Shown here: positions 39,402-50,197 of the stretch, piece after piece
Layout: each line of letters begins with the position of its first letter
Position numbering within the stretch: position 1 is the first letter of the stretch
Assembly (NCBI RefSeq): GCF_014840935.1
Contig: NZ_CP062005.1
Span: forward strand, 1,054,001 to 1,118,000
DNA length: 64,000 nt
Origin: Halomonas sp. YLGW01
Lineage (GTDB): Bacteria; Pseudomonadota; Gammaproteobacteria; Pseudomonadales; Halomonadaceae
Direction of reading: 5' to 3'
Translations under genes and position numbers: made by a program
The notes under the pieces: generated by a model
What the model saw: only the letters and a program-made list of their open reading frames with translations
What the model was told of the DNA's origin: nothing
The model's database searches: none

Positions 39402-40768
39402 GCGGCGTGGGCCTTGATACCCTCGGCGAGCTGGCCGAGTTGTTGGGTGCGCCCTGTCCGCTCGAGGCGTCTTCACCGGTCACGGGCATCACCACCGATA
39501 CCCGCGCCCTGGTGCCTGGCCAGGTGCTGGTGGCGCTGGTCGGCGAGCGCTTCGACGCCCATGACTACCTGGCGAAGGCTCGGGAGGCCGGGGCGCTGGC
39601 CGCGGTGGTCTCGCGGCCGGTCGAGGACCCGCTGCCCCAGCTCGTGGTGTCCGATACTCGCCTGGCACTGGGCGTGCTGGCGAAGGCCCGACGCCAGGCC
39701 TGGGGCGGGCCGCTGGTGGCCGTCACCGGAAACAGCGGCAAGACCACGGTCAAGGAACTGCTCGCCGGCCTGCTGGCGACGGGCGGCGAGGGGCTCGCGA
39801 CCCGCGGCAACCTCAACAACGACATCGGCGCCCCTCTGACCCTGCTGGGCCTCGCCCCCGAGCACCGCCACGCGGTGCTCGAGCTCGGCGCCAATCATCT
39901 CGGGGAGATCGCCTGGACGACGTTGCTGGCGGCGCCGCAGGTGGCGGTGATCACCAATGTCACGGGGGCCCATGTCGGCGAGTTCGGCGGCATGGGCCGC
40001 ATCGCCCAGGCCAAGGCCGAGATCCTCTCGGGACTCGGTCCCGGCGGGGTGGCGGTGCTCAATCGCGACGACACCTTCTTTGCGCTGTGGCGCCGCCTCG
40101 CCGCGCCCCGCGAGGTGCTGGACTTCGGTATCGAGACGGCAGCCCGGGTGCGGGCGGTCGACCTGGCCTGCGATGCCCTGGGCCGCTATGCCTTCACGCT
40201 GCATGTCGATGGCCGTGCGCTTGGCCGCGTGCAGCTTGGTCTGCTGGGCCGTCACAACGTGGCCAACGCCCTGGCCGCTGCGGCGGCGGCGCTGGCCATG
40301 AGGCTCGACGAGGCCGCGCTGATGGCGGGGCTGGCCTCCGCGGTGCCGATGGCCGGGCGCCTGACGGTGGTGCCGGGAATCCGCGATTCACGTTTGCTCG
40401 ACGATACGTATAATGCCAACCCCGGTGCGGTGAAGGCGGCGATAGATCTGCTGGCCGAGCTACCGGGCCCCCGCTGGTGTCTGCTGGGGGCCATGGGTGA
40501 ACTGGGAGCGGCGTCCGAGCGGCTGCATGCCGAGATCGGGCGCCATGCGCGGGAAAGGGGGATCGATGTCCTCGGCACCCTGGGTGCGCCGGCAGCAGCG
40601 GCGAGCCAGGCCTTCGGTGAAGGCGGGTGTCATTTCAATGACTGGCAGGCGCTGGCGCGCCATGCCCACAACCATCTTCCGCCCGAGGCCAGCGTGCTGG
40701 TCAAGGGCTCGCGCAGCGCCGGCATGGAACGCCTGATCGCCGAGCTGCGCCTGGATGCATCAAGGTGA
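39398..40768 (+). CDS. murF: UDP-MurNAc-tripeptide:D-Ala-D-Ala ligase MurF
   Basis: A 456-residue Mur ligase with VTGNSGKTTVKELL as P-loop, ELGANHLGEIAWTT, TNVTGAHVGEFG and LDDTYNANPGAVKAAI, all typical of MurF. It adds D-Ala-D-Ala to complete the pentapeptide. ATG 39398 overlaps the murE stop. Confidence 0.97.
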   Translation: MSGVGLDTLGELAELLGAPCPLEASSPVTGITTDTRALVPGQVLVALVGERFDAHDYLAKAREAGALAAVVSRPVEDPLPQLVVSDTRLALGVLAKARRQAWGGPLVAVTGNSGKTTVKELLAGLLATGGEGLATRGNLNNDIGAPLTLLGLAPEHRHAVLELGANHLGEIAWTTLLAAPQVAVITNVTGAHVGEFGGMGRIAQAKAEILSGLGPGGVAVLNRDDTFFALWRRLAAPREVLDFGIETAARVRAVDLACDALGRYAFTLHVDGRALGRVQLGLLGRHNVANALAAAAAALAMRLDEAALMAGLASAVPMAGRLTVVPGIRDSRLLDDTYNANPGAVKAAIDLLAELPGPRWCLLGAMGELGAASERLHAEIGRHARERGIDVLGTLGAPAAAASQAFGEGGCHFNDWQALARHAHNHLPPEASVLVKGSRSAGMERLIAELRLDASR

Positions 40769-40777
40769 ACGCGACCC

Positions 40778-41860
40778 ATGCTGCTTTTTCTCGCTGAGCT
40801 ACTGGCGCAGTACAACAACGCCTTCAACGTCTTCGGCTACCTGACCCTGCGCATGATCCTGGGGACCCTGACCGCCCTGCTACTGTGCCTGTGGTTGGGG
40901 CCGATGATGATTCGCCGCCTGGTCGAACGTCAGATCGGCCAGGCGGTGCGCGACGACGGTCCCCAGTCGCATCTCTCCAAGGCCGGTACGCCCACCATGG
41001 GCGGGGCGATGATCCTGATGGCGATGGCCGTCAGCACCCTGCTGTGGGGGGACCTGACCAACCACTATGTCTGGATCGTGCTCGGCGTCACCCTGGGCTT
41101 TGGCGCCATCGGCTGGGTCGATGACTTCCGCAAGGTGGTCGAGAAGAATCCCCGTGGCCTGCCGGCGCGCTGGAAGTACTTCTGGCAGTCGGTGATCGGC
41201 CTGGCCGCCGCCATTCTGCTCTACCTGACCGCGGCGAGTCCGGTCGAGACCAGCCTGATCGTGCCGCTGTTCAAGGACGTGGTGGTGCCGCTGGGGCTCT
41301 TCTTCGTGGTGCTGACCTATCTGGTGATCGTCGGCAGCTCCAATGCCGTCAATCTCACCGATGGTCTGGACGGCCTGGCGATCATGCCCACCGTGCTGGT
41401 GGCCATGGGCCTGTCCGTGTTCGCCTACGCCAGCGGCAACAGCGTCTTCGCCAATTACCTGCATATCCCGCTGATTCCCGGCGCCGGTGAGCTCGCGGTG
41501 TTCTGCGGCACCATTGCCGGGGCGGGCCTCGGCTTCCTGTGGTTCAACACCTACCCGGCCCAGGTCTTCATGGGTGATGTGGGTGCCCTGGCGCTGGGCG
41601 CCGCCCTCGGCGTGGTGGCGGTGATCGTGCGCCAGGAGATCGTGCTGTTCATCATGGGCGGGGTCTTCGTCATGGAGACCGTGTCGGTGATCCTGCAGGT
41701 CGGGTCCTACAAGCTGACCGGGCGGCGCATCTTCCGCATGGCCCCGCTGCACCACCACTTCGAGCTCAAGGGCTGGCCCGAGCCGCGAGTGATCGTGCGT
41801 TTCTGGATCATCACCGTGGTGCTGGTGCTGCTCGGCCTCGCGACCCTGAAGGTGCGCTGA
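40778..41860 (+). CDS. mraY: Phospho-N-acetylmuramoyl-pentapeptide transferase MraY
   Basis: A 360-residue integral membrane enzyme with about ten helices that makes lipid I. Catalytic and substrate motifs: [45 protein letters not shown] and [14 protein letters not shown]. The length equals the E. coli protein. Confidence 0.98.
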   Translation: MLLFLAELLAQYNNAFNVFGYLTLRMILGTLTALLLCLWLGPMMIRRLVERQIGQAVRDDGPQSHLSKAGTPTMGGAMILMAMAVSTLLWGDLTNHYVWIVLGVTLGFGAIGWVDDFRKVVEKNPRGLPARWKYFWQSVIGLAAAILLYLTAASPVETSLIVPLFKDVVVPLGLFFVVLTYLVIVGSSNAVNLTDGLDGLAIMPTVLVAMGLSVFAYASGNSVFANYLHIPLIPGAGELAVFCGTIAGAGLGFLWFNTYPAQVFMGDVGALALGAALGVVAVIVRQEIVLFIMGGVFVMETVSVILQVGSYKLTGRRIFRMAPLHHHFELKGWPEPRVIVRFWIITVVLVLLGLATLKVR

Positions 41861-43242
41861 TGGTGGCCGTCCCGACAGGGGTGACCCTGGTAGTGGGGCT
41901 CGGCGTCTCCGGTTGCGCCATCGCCCGACATCTGGCGCGACAGGGTACGCCCTTCATGCTCGCCGATACCCGTGAGGCGCCGCCTGGGCTCGAGGCTGTT
42001 CGCGCCTCGCACCCGGGCGTGACCGTTCACTGTGGGCCATTGAGCGGACTCGACATGTCGGCGGCCAGGGAAGTGGTGCTGAGCCCGGGCGTCGATCCGA
42101 AGACGCCCGGGCTGCCGTCGCTAGACGCTGTCGACGAGGCGGGCCGGCCGAGGCTGGTCGGCGAGATCGCGCTCTTCAAACGTGCGGCCCGCGCCCCGAT
42201 CGCCGCCATCACCGGCGCCAATGCCAAGTCCACCGTGACCACCCTGCTCGGCGAGATGGCCCGCGAGGCCGGCGTGCGTGTCGCCGTGGGCGGCAACCTG
42301 GGCACGCCGGCGCTGGACCTGCTGGCCGAGGTTCCCGATGCCGAGCTCTATGTGCTGGAGCTATCCAGTTTCCAGCTCGAGACCACGCCCTGGCTCGGCG
42401 CCGAGACGGCGGCCTTTCTCAACCTCTGCGAGGATCACCTGGATCGCCACGGCGACCTGGCGGGCTATCGCGCGGCCAAGCTGGCCATCTTCCGTGGCGC
42501 GGCTCATGGGGTCGTCAACGCCGAGGATCCCATGACCTGGCCCGAGACGTCGCTGCCGGCGATGGATCGCTTCACCACGGGGGGGCCGGCCGCCGGCGAC
42601 TGGGGCATCGCCCTGCACGACGCTGGGCAGGGCGAGGTGCCCTGGTTGATGCACGGTGATATGCCGCTGATGCCCGCCGCTGCGGTGCGTCTGCCCGGTC
42701 GCCACAATCAGGCCAATGCCCTGGCGGCGCTGGCCATGGGCCAGCGCCTCAAGTTGCCACTTGCCGCCATGCGGGCGGTCCTCGAACGCTTCCCGGGGCT
42801 TCCCCACCGGGGCGAACTGGTGGCGCGGGTCAACGACATCGCCTGGATCAACGATTCCAAGGGCACCAATGTCGGGGCCACCCTGGCCGCCGTCGAGGGC
42901 CTGGGCCCGACCCTGGACGGCCGCTTGGTGCTGCTGGCCGGCGGGGTGGGCAAGGGCGCCGATTTTTCGCCCCTGGCGGCGCCGCTTGAGCGGTATGCCC
43001 GGGAGGTGGTGGTGTTCGGCGCCGATGCCGACCGGCTGGCCGCGACCCTGGAGCGGCAGGTGACGGTGACCCGCGTCGCCGACCTGACATCGGCCCTTGC
43101 GCGGGCACATGACATCGCCCGGCCCGGGGATGCGGTGCTGCTGTCGCCGGCCTGCGCGAGCCTCGATCAGTTCCCCCATTACATGGCCCGTGGCGACGCC
43201 TTTCGCGACTGGGTCCAGCGCACCCTGGGGGAGGGCGCATGA
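41860..43242 (+). CDS. murD: UDP-MurNAc-L-alanine:D-glutamate ligase MurD
   Basis: A 460-residue Mur ligase with a Rossmann-type N terminus (LVVGLGVSGCAIARHL), P-loop region ITGANAKSTVTTLLGEM, ELSSFQLETT, NLCEDHLDRHGD, and NDSKGTNVGATLAAVEGL. The P-loop reads GANAKS rather than the common GTNGKS or GSNGKS; GxNxKS variants occur in MurD. It overlaps mraY by one base and ftsW by four. Confidence 0.97.
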   Translation: MVAVPTGVTLVVGLGVSGCAIARHLARQGTPFMLADTREAPPGLEAVRASHPGVTVHCGPLSGLDMSAAREVVLSPGVDPKTPGLPSLDAVDEAGRPRLVGEIALFKRAARAPIAAITGANAKSTVTTLLGEMAREAGVRVAVGGNLGTPALDLLAEVPDAELYVLELSSFQLETTPWLGAETAAFLNLCEDHLDRHGDLAGYRAAKLAIFRGAAHGVVNAEDPMTWPETSLPAMDRFTTGGPAAGDWGIALHDAGQGEVPWLMHGDMPLMPAAAVRLPGRHNQANALAALAMGQRLKLPLAAMRAVLERFPGLPHRGELVARVNDIAWINDSKGTNVGATLAAVEGLGPTLDGRLVLLAGGVGKGADFSPLAAPLERYAREVVVFGADADRLAATLERQVTVTRVADLTSALARAHDIARPGDAVLLSPACASLDQFPHYMARGDAFRDWVQRTLGEGA

Positions 43243-44462
43243 AGCGACTGCGCCAGCGCTTCTCCACCGAGCACCAGCCCTTCGATGGCTGGCTGCTGCT
43301 GTCGGCCCTGACCCTGATGCTGGTGGGCTGGGTGATGGTTACCTCGGCTTCTACCGAGGTCGCGTCGGGCCTCACCGGCAACCCCTTCTATTTCAGTATT
43401 CGCCATGGGATCTTCGTGATCGTGGCGATCGTGATCGGCTATGCGGTGCTGTGGGTGCCGATGGGCTGGTGGCGCGTCAACGGCCTGCTGCTGCTGGGAA
43501 TCGCCATCGGCCTGCTGGGGCTGGTGCTGGTGGCGGGGCGCGAGGTCAACGGCAGCACCCGCTGGCTGGCGATCCCCGGTGTGCCCATCAACCTCCAGCC
43601 CTCCGAGATCGCCAAGCTGTTTCTGATCGCCTACATGGCGAGCTACCTCGAACGCTACCTGCCGGCGGTGCGCAGGACCTGGGGCGCCTTCCTGCGGCCG
43701 CTGCTGGTCACCGGCGTACTCGCCGTGCTGCTGATCCTCGAGCCCGACTACGGCTCGGTGGTGGTGATGACCGGTTGCGTGATGGGGATGCTGCTGATGG
43801 CCGGGGCGCCGATCTGGCGCTTCCTGCTGCTGTTGGCGCTGCTGGTCGCGCTCGGCGCCCTGCTGGCGATCGCCGAGCCCTATCGCATGGCGCGCTTGAC
43901 CAGCTTCTCCGACCCCTGGGCGGATCAGTTCGCCAGCGGCTACCAGCTGACCCAGGCCTTGATCGCCTATGGTCGCGGCCACTGGTTCGGGCTGGGGCTC
44001 GGCAACAGTGTGCAGAAGCTCTTCTACCTACCCGAGGCCCATACCGATTTCGTGTTTGCGGTGATCGCCGAGGAACTTGGGTTGGTGGGAGCCATGGCGG
44101 TGATCGGGCTCTTTGCCTTGCTGGTAACCCGGGCGCTGGCCGTGGGACGGCGCGCGGAGCTGGCTAAATTGCCGTTCTCCGCCTATTTCAGCTACGGTAT
44201 CGCCCTGATCATCGGGGCCCAGGCCTTCATCAACGTGGCGGTGAGCACCGGCATGCTGCCGACCAAGGGGCTGACCCTGCCGCTGTTGAGCTACGGCGGC
44301 TCCAGCCTGGTGGTCAGTGCGGTGATGGTGGCACTGCTGCTGCGGGTCGATATCGAGACTCGCGAGGTCCTGCGCCGGTCGCGCCCGACGGCACCCAGGG
44401 CGTCTTCTATCAAGGCCACGCGCAGCAAGACACCGACCCGATCGCAAGGAGAGCGAGCGTGA
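43239..44462 (+). CDS. ftsW: Septal peptidoglycan glycosyltransferase FtsW
   Basis: A 407-residue SEDS-family protein with ten predicted transmembrane segments. Conserved pieces: GREVNGSTRWLAIPGVPINLQPSE, LEPDYGSVVV, LPEAHTDFVFAVIAEELG and the C-terminal GLTLPLLSYGGSSLV. It polymerises glycan strands with FtsI at the septum. The basic C-terminal tail (residues about 375-407) varies in the family. Confidence 0.97.
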   Translation: MKRLRQRFSTEHQPFDGWLLLSALTLMLVGWVMVTSASTEVASGLTGNPFYFSIRHGIFVIVAIVIGYAVLWVPMGWWRVNGLLLLGIAIGLLGLVLVAGREVNGSTRWLAIPGVPINLQPSEIAKLFLIAYMASYLERYLPAVRRTWGAFLRPLLVTGVLAVLLILEPDYGSVVVMTGCVMGMLLMAGAPIWRFLLLLALLVALGALLAIAEPYRMARLTSFSDPWADQFASGYQLTQALIAYGRGHWFGLGLGNSVQKLFYLPEAHTDFVFAVIAEELGLVGAMAVIGLFALLVTRALAVGRRAELAKLPFSAYFSYGIALIIGAQAFINVAVSTGMLPTKGLTLPLLSYGGSSLVVSAVMVALLLRVDIETREVLRRSRPTAPRASSIKATRSKTPTRSQGERA

Positions 44463-45547
44463 ACGAGACAAGACTGGAGCGGGTGCTGATCATGGCCGGC
44501 GGCACCGGGGGGCACGTGATCCCGGCGCTGTCGCTGGCTCGTGGCCTCCAGGCCCGTGGCGTGCACGTCGAGTGGCTCGGCAGTCCGCGGGGCATCGAGA
44601 ATCGCCTGGTGCCCGAGGCCGGCATCCCGCTGCATCGCATCGACGTGGCCGGCCTGCGCGGCAATGGCCCGGCCGGCTGGCTGTCGGCGCCCTGGCGGTT
44701 GAGTCGGGCCATCTGGCAGGCCCGCGGCGTGATCGCCCGCTTCAAGCCCGACCTGGTGGTGGGCATGGGCGGCTTCGCCAGTGGCCCCGGGGGGCTGGCC
44801 GCCTGGCTGACCCGTTGCCCGCTGCTGATCCACGAACAGAACGCCGTGGCCGGCATGACCAATAGGGCACTGTCCTACCTCGCGCGGCGGGTCTATGCCG
44901 CCTTCCCCGGGGCCTTCCCGGGTCGCGGTGAGGTGATCGGTAACCCGGTGCGCGCCGATATTGCCGCTTTGGGAGAGACGCCTCGTGACGAAGCCACGCT
45001 GCGCAGCCGGCCGCTGCGCCTGCTGGTGGTGGGAGGGTCGCTCGGCGCCAAGGCCCTCAACGAGCAGTTGCCCGCGGCGTTGGCCCGGCTCGCGCCGGAG
45101 CGCCGGCCCGAGGTGCGCCATCAGGCCGGGCGCGACAAGGACGCGGTGACCCGCGAGGACTATGCGGCGCAGGCGGTGACCGCCGAGGTCAGCGCCTTCA
45201 TCGATGACATGGCCGCGGCCTACGACTGGGCCGACCTGGTGGTCTGCCGCGCCGGTGCCCTGACCGTGGCCGAGCTGGCGGCGGCGGCCAAGCCCGCGCT
45301 GCTGGTGCCCTTCCCGCATGCGGTGGACGATCACCAGACCGCCAACGCGTGCGTGCTGCTGGACGCGGGAGCCGGCGAACTGATGCCTCAGGCCGAGATC
45401 ACGCCGGCCGCGCTTGCCGCGCGGCTCGAGACGCTCTTGGTCCCCGATACCCTGGCCACCATGGCGAGCCGCGCCCGGGCGAATGCCCGGCTGGACGCCG
45501 TCGATCGCCTGGTGGCCGGCTGCATGGAGATAGACAGTGAACGATAG
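44459..45547 (+). CDS. murG: Lipid II synthase MurG
   Basis: A 362-residue GT28 glycosyltransferase that adds GlcNAc to lipid I. N-terminal motif [16 protein letters not shown], then [44 protein letters not shown] and [13 protein letters not shown]. It starts with GTG, overlapping the ftsW stop, and ends 11 bases inside murC. Confidence 0.97.
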   Translation: MNETRLERVLIMAGGTGGHVIPALSLARGLQARGVHVEWLGSPRGIENRLVPEAGIPLHRIDVAGLRGNGPAGWLSAPWRLSRAIWQARGVIARFKPDLVVGMGGFASGPGGLAAWLTRCPLLIHEQNAVAGMTNRALSYLARRVYAAFPGAFPGRGEVIGNPVRADIAALGETPRDEATLRSRPLRLLVVGGSLGAKALNEQLPAALARLAPERRPEVRHQAGRDKDAVTREDYAAQAVTAEVSAFIDDMAAAYDWADLVVCRAGALTVAELAAAAKPALLVPFPHAVDDHQTANACVLLDAGAGELMPQAEITPAALAARLETLLVPDTLATMASRARANARLDAVDRLVAGCMEIDSER

Positions 45548-47003
45548 CAAGCAACTGCCGCCGGGTGGCAGCGATGTCCGCGGGCCCGGCATGCGGCGTA
45601 TTCGCCGCATCCATTTCGTCGGCATTGGCGGCGCCGGCATGTGCGGCATCGCCGAGGTGCTGGCCAATCAGGGCTATCGGGTCAGCGGCAGCGACCTGAA
45701 GGAATCCTCGGTGGTGGCTCATCTGCGCCAGTGCGGGATTCGCGTGATGCTGGGGCACGCCGCCGAGCATGTGGAGAAGGCCGATGTGGTGGTGGTCTCC
45801 ACCGCCATCGATCCCGCCAACCCCGAGATCCGCTGGGCCCAGGAACATCGCGTGCCGGTGGTGCGCCGCGCCGAGATGCTCGCCGAGCTGATGCGCTTTC
45901 GCCACGGCATCGCCGTGGCCGGCACCCACGGCAAGACGACCACCACCAGCATCACCTCGACTCTGCTGGCCGAGGGCGGACTGGACCCGACCTTCGTGAT
46001 CGGCGGCAAGCTGACCAGCGCAGGCACCAATGCGCGGCTCGGCGAGGGCGACTACCTGGTGGCCGAGGCCGACGAGTCGGACGCCTCCTTCCTGCACCTG
46101 CAGCCCATGGTATCCATCGTCACCAACATCGACGCCGATCACATGAGCACCTACGGGGGCGATTTCGAGCGGCTCAAGGACACCTTCGTCGAGTTCCTGC
46201 ACAACCTGCCGTTCTACGGCCTCGCCGTGCTGTGCGTCGACGACGATCACGTGCGCGGTCTGCTGGATCGCGTGCACCGCCAGTTCGTCACCTACGGTTT
46301 CAGCGAAGACGCCGACTATCGCCTCATCGACTTCGTCCAAGACGCTGGCGAGGTGCGCTTCACCGTGCGGCGTCCCGATGGTCAGTCGCCACTGGCGGTG
46401 CGCCTGGCCATGCCGGGTGAGCACAATGCCCTGAATGCCCTGGCGGCGATCGCGGTGGCCTGCGATGCCGGGGTCTCGGATGCCGCCATTCTCAGCGGCC
46501 TGGCCAGCTTCGAAGGCGTCGGGCGCCGCTTCCAGGTGCACGGCGAGTATCCGGCCCCTGAGGGCGGAGGTGAGGTCATGCTGATCGATGACTATGGCCA
46601 CCATCCGCGCGAGGTGGAGATGGTGATCCGGGCGATCCGTGCCGGCTGGCCCGAGCGGCGCCTGGTGATGGTCTATCAGCCTCACCGCTATTCGCGGACC
46701 CGGGATCTTTACGAGGACTTCGTGCGGGTGCTCTCCGAGGTGGACACCCTGGTGCTGCTGGACGTCTATTCCGCCGGTGAGACCCCGATTCCGGGCGCCG
46801 AGGGCAAGACCCTGGCCGGCTCGATTCGCCAGCGTGGGCGGATCGATCCGCTGTTCGTCGAGCACAAGGCGGAGCTGCCCGATCTGTTGAAGCGGGTGCT
46901 GCGTCCCGACGATATCCTGATCACCCAGGGCGCCGGGGATGTCGGTGGTATCGCCCTAGGGCTCGCCGACCAGAGCCTCGAGCTCGATAAGGTAGTGCTA
47001 TGA
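45537..47003 (+). CDS. murC: UDP-MurNAc:L-alanine ligase MurC
   Basis: A 488-residue Mur ligase with [18 protein letters not shown] at the N terminus, P-loop [36 protein letters not shown] and [12 protein letters not shown]. It adds L-alanine, the first residue of the stem peptide. The start is GTG inside the end of murG. Confidence 0.97.
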   Translation: MNDSKQLPPGGSDVRGPGMRRIRRIHFVGIGGAGMCGIAEVLANQGYRVSGSDLKESSVVAHLRQCGIRVMLGHAAEHVEKADVVVVSTAIDPANPEIRWAQEHRVPVVRRAEMLAELMRFRHGIAVAGTHGKTTTTSITSTLLAEGGLDPTFVIGGKLTSAGTNARLGEGDYLVAEADESDASFLHLQPMVSIVTNIDADHMSTYGGDFERLKDTFVEFLHNLPFYGLAVLCVDDDHVRGLLDRVHRQFVTYGFSEDADYRLIDFVQDAGEVRFTVRRPDGQSPLAVRLAMPGEHNALNALAAIAVACDAGVSDAAILSGLASFEGVGRRFQVHGEYPAPEGGGEVMLIDDYGHHPREVEMVIRAIRAGWPERRLVMVYQPHRYSRTRDLYEDFVRVLSEVDTLVLLDVYSAGETPIPGAEGKTLAGSIRQRGRIDPLFVEHKAELPDLLKRVLRPDDILITQGAGDVGGIALGLADQSLELDKVVL

Positions 47004-47962
47004 CGGATGATGCGATGATGAAAGGCGCGATGAGGCGTCCCGAGTGCTATGGCCGGGTGGTGGTGGTCTATGGAGGGGCCTCCGCCGAGCGTGAGGTGTC
47101 GCTGATCAGCGGCAGTGCGATCCTCGCCTCGCTCGAGCGCAGTGGCGTCGAGGCCATCGGCTATGACCTGGCCAAGGATGGCCTCGCGGGCCTGCAGGCG
47201 CTGGCCCCGGATCGTGTCTTCATTGCCCTGCACGGCGGAGTGGGCGAGGACGGTACCCTGCAAGGGGCGCTGTCCCTGCTCGGGATTCCCTTCACCGGCA
47301 GCGGTGTACTGGCCTCGGCACTCGGCATGGACAAGCAGCGCACCAAGGCGGTCTGGCAGGATGCCGGGTTGCCCACGCCGCAGAGCCTGACCCTTGACGC
47401 TGCATCCGACTGGCCGAGTGTCTGCGAGACCCTGGGGCTGCCGCTGATCGTCAAGCCGGTGCATGAGGGGTCGACCCTAGGTATCACCGTGGTCGAGAGT
47501 CCCGAGGCGCTGGAGGCGGCCTACCGCGGCGCCTCGCGTTTCGATGCGGCCGTGATGGCGGAGCGTTTCGTGCGGGGGCCCGAGTATACGGTGTCCCTGC
47601 TCGGTGACAGCGTGCTGCCGGCGATTCGGGTCGAGGTGCCCAGCGGTTTCTATGACTACGAGGCCAAGTACCTGTCCAACGAGACGCTCTACCATCTGCC
47701 CTGCGGGCTCGCCGCCGAGGAGGAGAAGGCCCTGGGAAACTTGAGCCGGCGTGCCTTCGAGGCCATCGGTGCCCAGGGCTGGGGGCGGGTCGACGTGATG
47801 CGCGACGGCGAAGGACGCTTCTGGCTGCTCGAGGTCAACACCGTGCCGGGCATGACCGATCACAGCCTGGTGCCCCAGGCCGCGGCTCATGCGGGGATCG
47901 ACTTCGATTCGCTGGTACTGCGTATCCTCGATTCCAGCCTCGACGCCTTGCGGGCGTCCTGA
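47000..47962 (+). CDS. ddl: D-alanine:D-alanine ligase (DdlB type)
   Basis: A 320-residue ATP-grasp ligase. Motifs: [55 protein letters not shown], and [20 protein letters not shown]. It makes D-Ala-D-Ala for MurF. The ATG overlaps the murC stop; a second ATG four codons later is possible. Confidence 0.97.
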   Translation: MTDDAMMKGAMRRPECYGRVVVVYGGASAEREVSLISGSAILASLERSGVEAIGYDLAKDGLAGLQALAPDRVFIALHGGVGEDGTLQGALSLLGIPFTGSGVLASALGMDKQRTKAVWQDAGLPTPQSLTLDAASDWPSVCETLGLPLIVKPVHEGSTLGITVVESPEALEAAYRGASRFDAAVMAERFVRGPEYTVSLLGDSVLPAIRVEVPSGFYDYEAKYLSNETLYHLPCGLAAEEEKALGNLSRRAFEAIGAQGWGRVDVMRDGEGRFWLLEVNTVPGMTDHSLVPQAAAHAGIDFDSLVLRILDSSLDALRAS

Positions 47963-47968
47963 GCGGTC

Positions 47969-48679
47969 ATGCAGCGCACCAAAGGCCCCTGGCTTGGTCT
48001 GATCCTGTTCATCGTGCTGCTGGTCGCCGGCGGTCGGGTGCTGTGGCTGTGGCTGGACCGTCCCATCGATCGGGTCTCGATCCGCGGCGAGTTCGAGCAT
48101 GTCAGCGCCGACTATCTGCGCGAGCAGCTGGCTCCGCTGATCGAAGGTCAGTCCTGGTTGTCACTGGATCTCGGTGAGCTTCGCCAGCGGGTGCGCGACA
48201 TCGGCTGGCTCGCCGAGGTTCGAGTGTCGCGGCAGTGGCCGGATGCCTTGACGCTTGAGCTCTTCGAGCAGGAGCCGGTGGCGCGCTGGCGTGATGACGC
48301 CCTGCTCAACCCCCGTGGTGAGCCCTTCGCCTATGGATCCGTCTCTCCTCCCGAGGGGCTCGCCGATCTGGCCGGGCCCCTCGGAAGCGGGGCCGAAGTG
48401 CTGACCTATTATGATCGCCTGCAGCGTCGTTTCGCCGCCTTGGGGATCGAGATTCGACAGCTGCGCCTCGAGCCCAGGGGGGCCTGGCGGCTGCAGCTCG
48501 ACGGCGGCGTGTGGGTCATGCTGGGGCGCAGCGTTCATGATGCCCGGTTGGCGCGACTCGAGGCCGCCTGGCGGCGGCAATTGGGTGGCGAGGCGTCGCA
48601 AATCCGCTACATCGACCTGCGATACCCCAATGGCGTGGCCGTGGCCTGGCATGGCGAGACGGTGCCGGTCGAACCATGA
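47969..48679 (+). CDS. ftsQ: Cell division protein FtsQ
   Basis: A 236-residue bitopic protein: one N-terminal transmembrane helix (LGLILFIVLLVAGGRVLWLWL), the POTRA domain (DRVSIRGEFEHVSADYLREQLAP) and a beta domain ending in the conserved IRYIDLRYPNGVAVAW. It scaffolds the FtsQLB complex. It starts 6 bases after ddl. The gap to ftsA is unusually large (214 bases) and holds a promoter. Confidence 0.95.
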   Translation: MQRTKGPWLGLILFIVLLVAGGRVLWLWLDRPIDRVSIRGEFEHVSADYLREQLAPLIEGQSWLSLDLGELRQRVRDIGWLAEVRVSRQWPDALTLELFEQEPVARWRDDALLNPRGEPFAYGSVSPPEGLADLAGPLGSGAEVLTYYDRLQRRFAALGIEIRQLRLEPRGAWRLQLDGGVWVMLGRSVHDARLARLEAAWRRQLGGEASQIRYIDLRYPNGVAVAWHGETVPVEP

Positions 48680-48752
48680 GCCGGGAATAGGGGGCAGTAC
48701 CTTTTTTCGGTACAGCGCCCGCCAGCTGGGGGTTTCGGGTGTTTCTTTCCGT

Positions 48753-48768
48753 GATAAAAGCGCTTATC
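48753..48768. promoter_or_regulatory. Small inverted repeat upstream of ftsA
   Basis: GATAA and TTATC arms flank a 6-base centre (GATAAAAGCGCTTATC), about 27 bases before the -35 box of the ftsA promoter. It could be a regulator site, but the arms are short. Confidence 0.3.
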
Positions 48769-48794
48769 GTGTGACGGGTATTTATGCTGGGGTG

Positions 48795-48822
48795 GTGAAA
48801 CTAGGGCAGTTGTTCCTATAAT
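48795..48822 (+). promoter_or_regulatory. Probable promoter of ftsA-ftsZ
   Basis: GTGAAA at 48795 and a perfect TATAAT at 48817 are spaced by 16 bases. The site is in the 214-base gap between ftsQ and ftsA. TAGGAG at 48877 serves as ribosome-binding site. Confidence 0.6.
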
Positions 48823-48893
48823 TGCTACCTATGCGACTTTATTGCGGACTCACGGATGATCATCCGAACAGTTTCTAGGAGTATTCCCGACCC

Positions 48894-50165
48894 ATGGCAG
48901 GACATTCCAACGCTTCTAATATGGTAGTCGGGCTGGATATCGGAACATCCAAGGTGGTGGCGATCGTCGGGCAGCCCAGCGACGATGGAGGCATCGAGAT
49001 TGCCGGCATCGGTTCGCACCCCTCTCGGGGCATGAAGAAGGGCGTCGTGATCAATATCGAATCGACCGTCCAGTCGATTCAGCGTGCCGTCGAGGAAGCC
49101 GAGTTGATGGCCGGCTGCGATATACATTCGGTCTATGTCGGCATCGCCGGTAGCCATATCAGTTCGATGAATTCTGATGGGGTGGTCGCCATCAAGGACC
49201 GTGAGGTGTCCTCGTCGGACATCGAGCGGGTGATCGACTCGGCCCGGGCGCGGGCCATCTCCGAGGGCCAGCGGGTGCTGCACGTATTGCCCCAGGAGTT
49301 TGCCATCGATACACAGGAGGGCATCCGTGAGCCTCTAGGCATGTCAGGGGTGCGTCTCGAGGCCCGCGTTCATCTGGTCACGGCGGCCCTCAATGCCGTG
49401 CAGAACATCGAGAAATGCGTGCGCCGCTGTGGCCTCGAGGTCGATGCGATCATCCTCGAGCAGCTGGCGTCCAGCCATGCCGTGCTCACCGAGGACGAGC
49501 GTGAACTCGGTGTCTGCATGGTGGATATCGGTGGCGGGACCACCGATATCGCGGTCTTCACCGAGGGGGCGATTCGCCACACGGCGGTCATTCCCATCGC
49601 CGGCGATCAGGTCACCAATGATATCGCCATGGCCCTGCGTACGCCGACTCAGTATGCCGAGAACATCAAGGTCAAGTATGCCTGTGCCTTGACCCAGCTC
49701 GCGGCCAGCGACGAGATGATCAAGGTGCCGAGCGTGGGCGACCGGCCGGCGCGGGACTTGTCCCGACAGGCGCTGGCCGAAGTGGTCGAACCGCGCTACG
49801 AGGAGCTGTTCACTCTGGTCCGCGAGGAGTTGCGTCGCAGCGGCTTCGAGGATCTGGTGGCTGCGGGCGTGGTGCTGACCGGCGGGACCTCGCGTATGGA
49901 AGGGGTCGTCGAACTGGCCGAAGAGATCTTCCATATGCCCGTGCGCATCGCCTGTCCGCAAAATGTTCGCGGGCTGGCCGATGTGGTGCGAAACCCGATT
50001 TATTCGACAGGAGTCGGTTTGCTACATTACGGCATGCGTGAGGCTGGTCAAGGACAGGGCCGAGTCGTTCCGGTACAGCCGAAGAGGGAGGGCGTCTCCC
50101 GGGGATTCAAGGAAACGATGCCGGCGCTCGATAGGATCAAGGGCTGGTTCAAAGGAAATTTCTGA
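48894..50165 (+). CDS. ftsA: Cell division protein FtsA
   Basis: A 423-residue actin-fold protein with [16 protein letters not shown] (phosphate 1), the SHI/1C domain, [15 protein letters not shown] (phosphate 2) and [12 protein letters not shown] (adenosine motif). The C-terminal amphipathic helix ([13 protein letters not shown]) anchors it to the membrane. It tethers FtsZ and recruits division proteins. Confidence 0.98.
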   Translation: MAGHSNASNMVVGLDIGTSKVVAIVGQPSDDGGIEIAGIGSHPSRGMKKGVVINIESTVQSIQRAVEEAELMAGCDIHSVYVGIAGSHISSMNSDGVVAIKDREVSSSDIERVIDSARARAISEGQRVLHVLPQEFAIDTQEGIREPLGMSGVRLEARVHLVTAALNAVQNIEKCVRRCGLEVDAIILEQLASSHAVLTEDERELGVCMVDIGGGTTDIAVFTEGAIRHTAVIPIAGDQVTNDIAMALRTPTQYAENIKVKYACALTQLAASDEMIKVPSVGDRPARDLSRQALAEVVEPRYEELFTLVREELRRSGFEDLVAAGVVLTGGTSRMEGVVELAEEIFHMPVRIACPQNVRGLADVVRNPIYSTGVGLLHYGMREAGQGQGRVVPVQPKREGVSRGFKETMPALDRIKGWFKGNF

Positions 50166-50197
50166 CACGGGCCGCAGGCGGTCCAGGAGACGGACAC

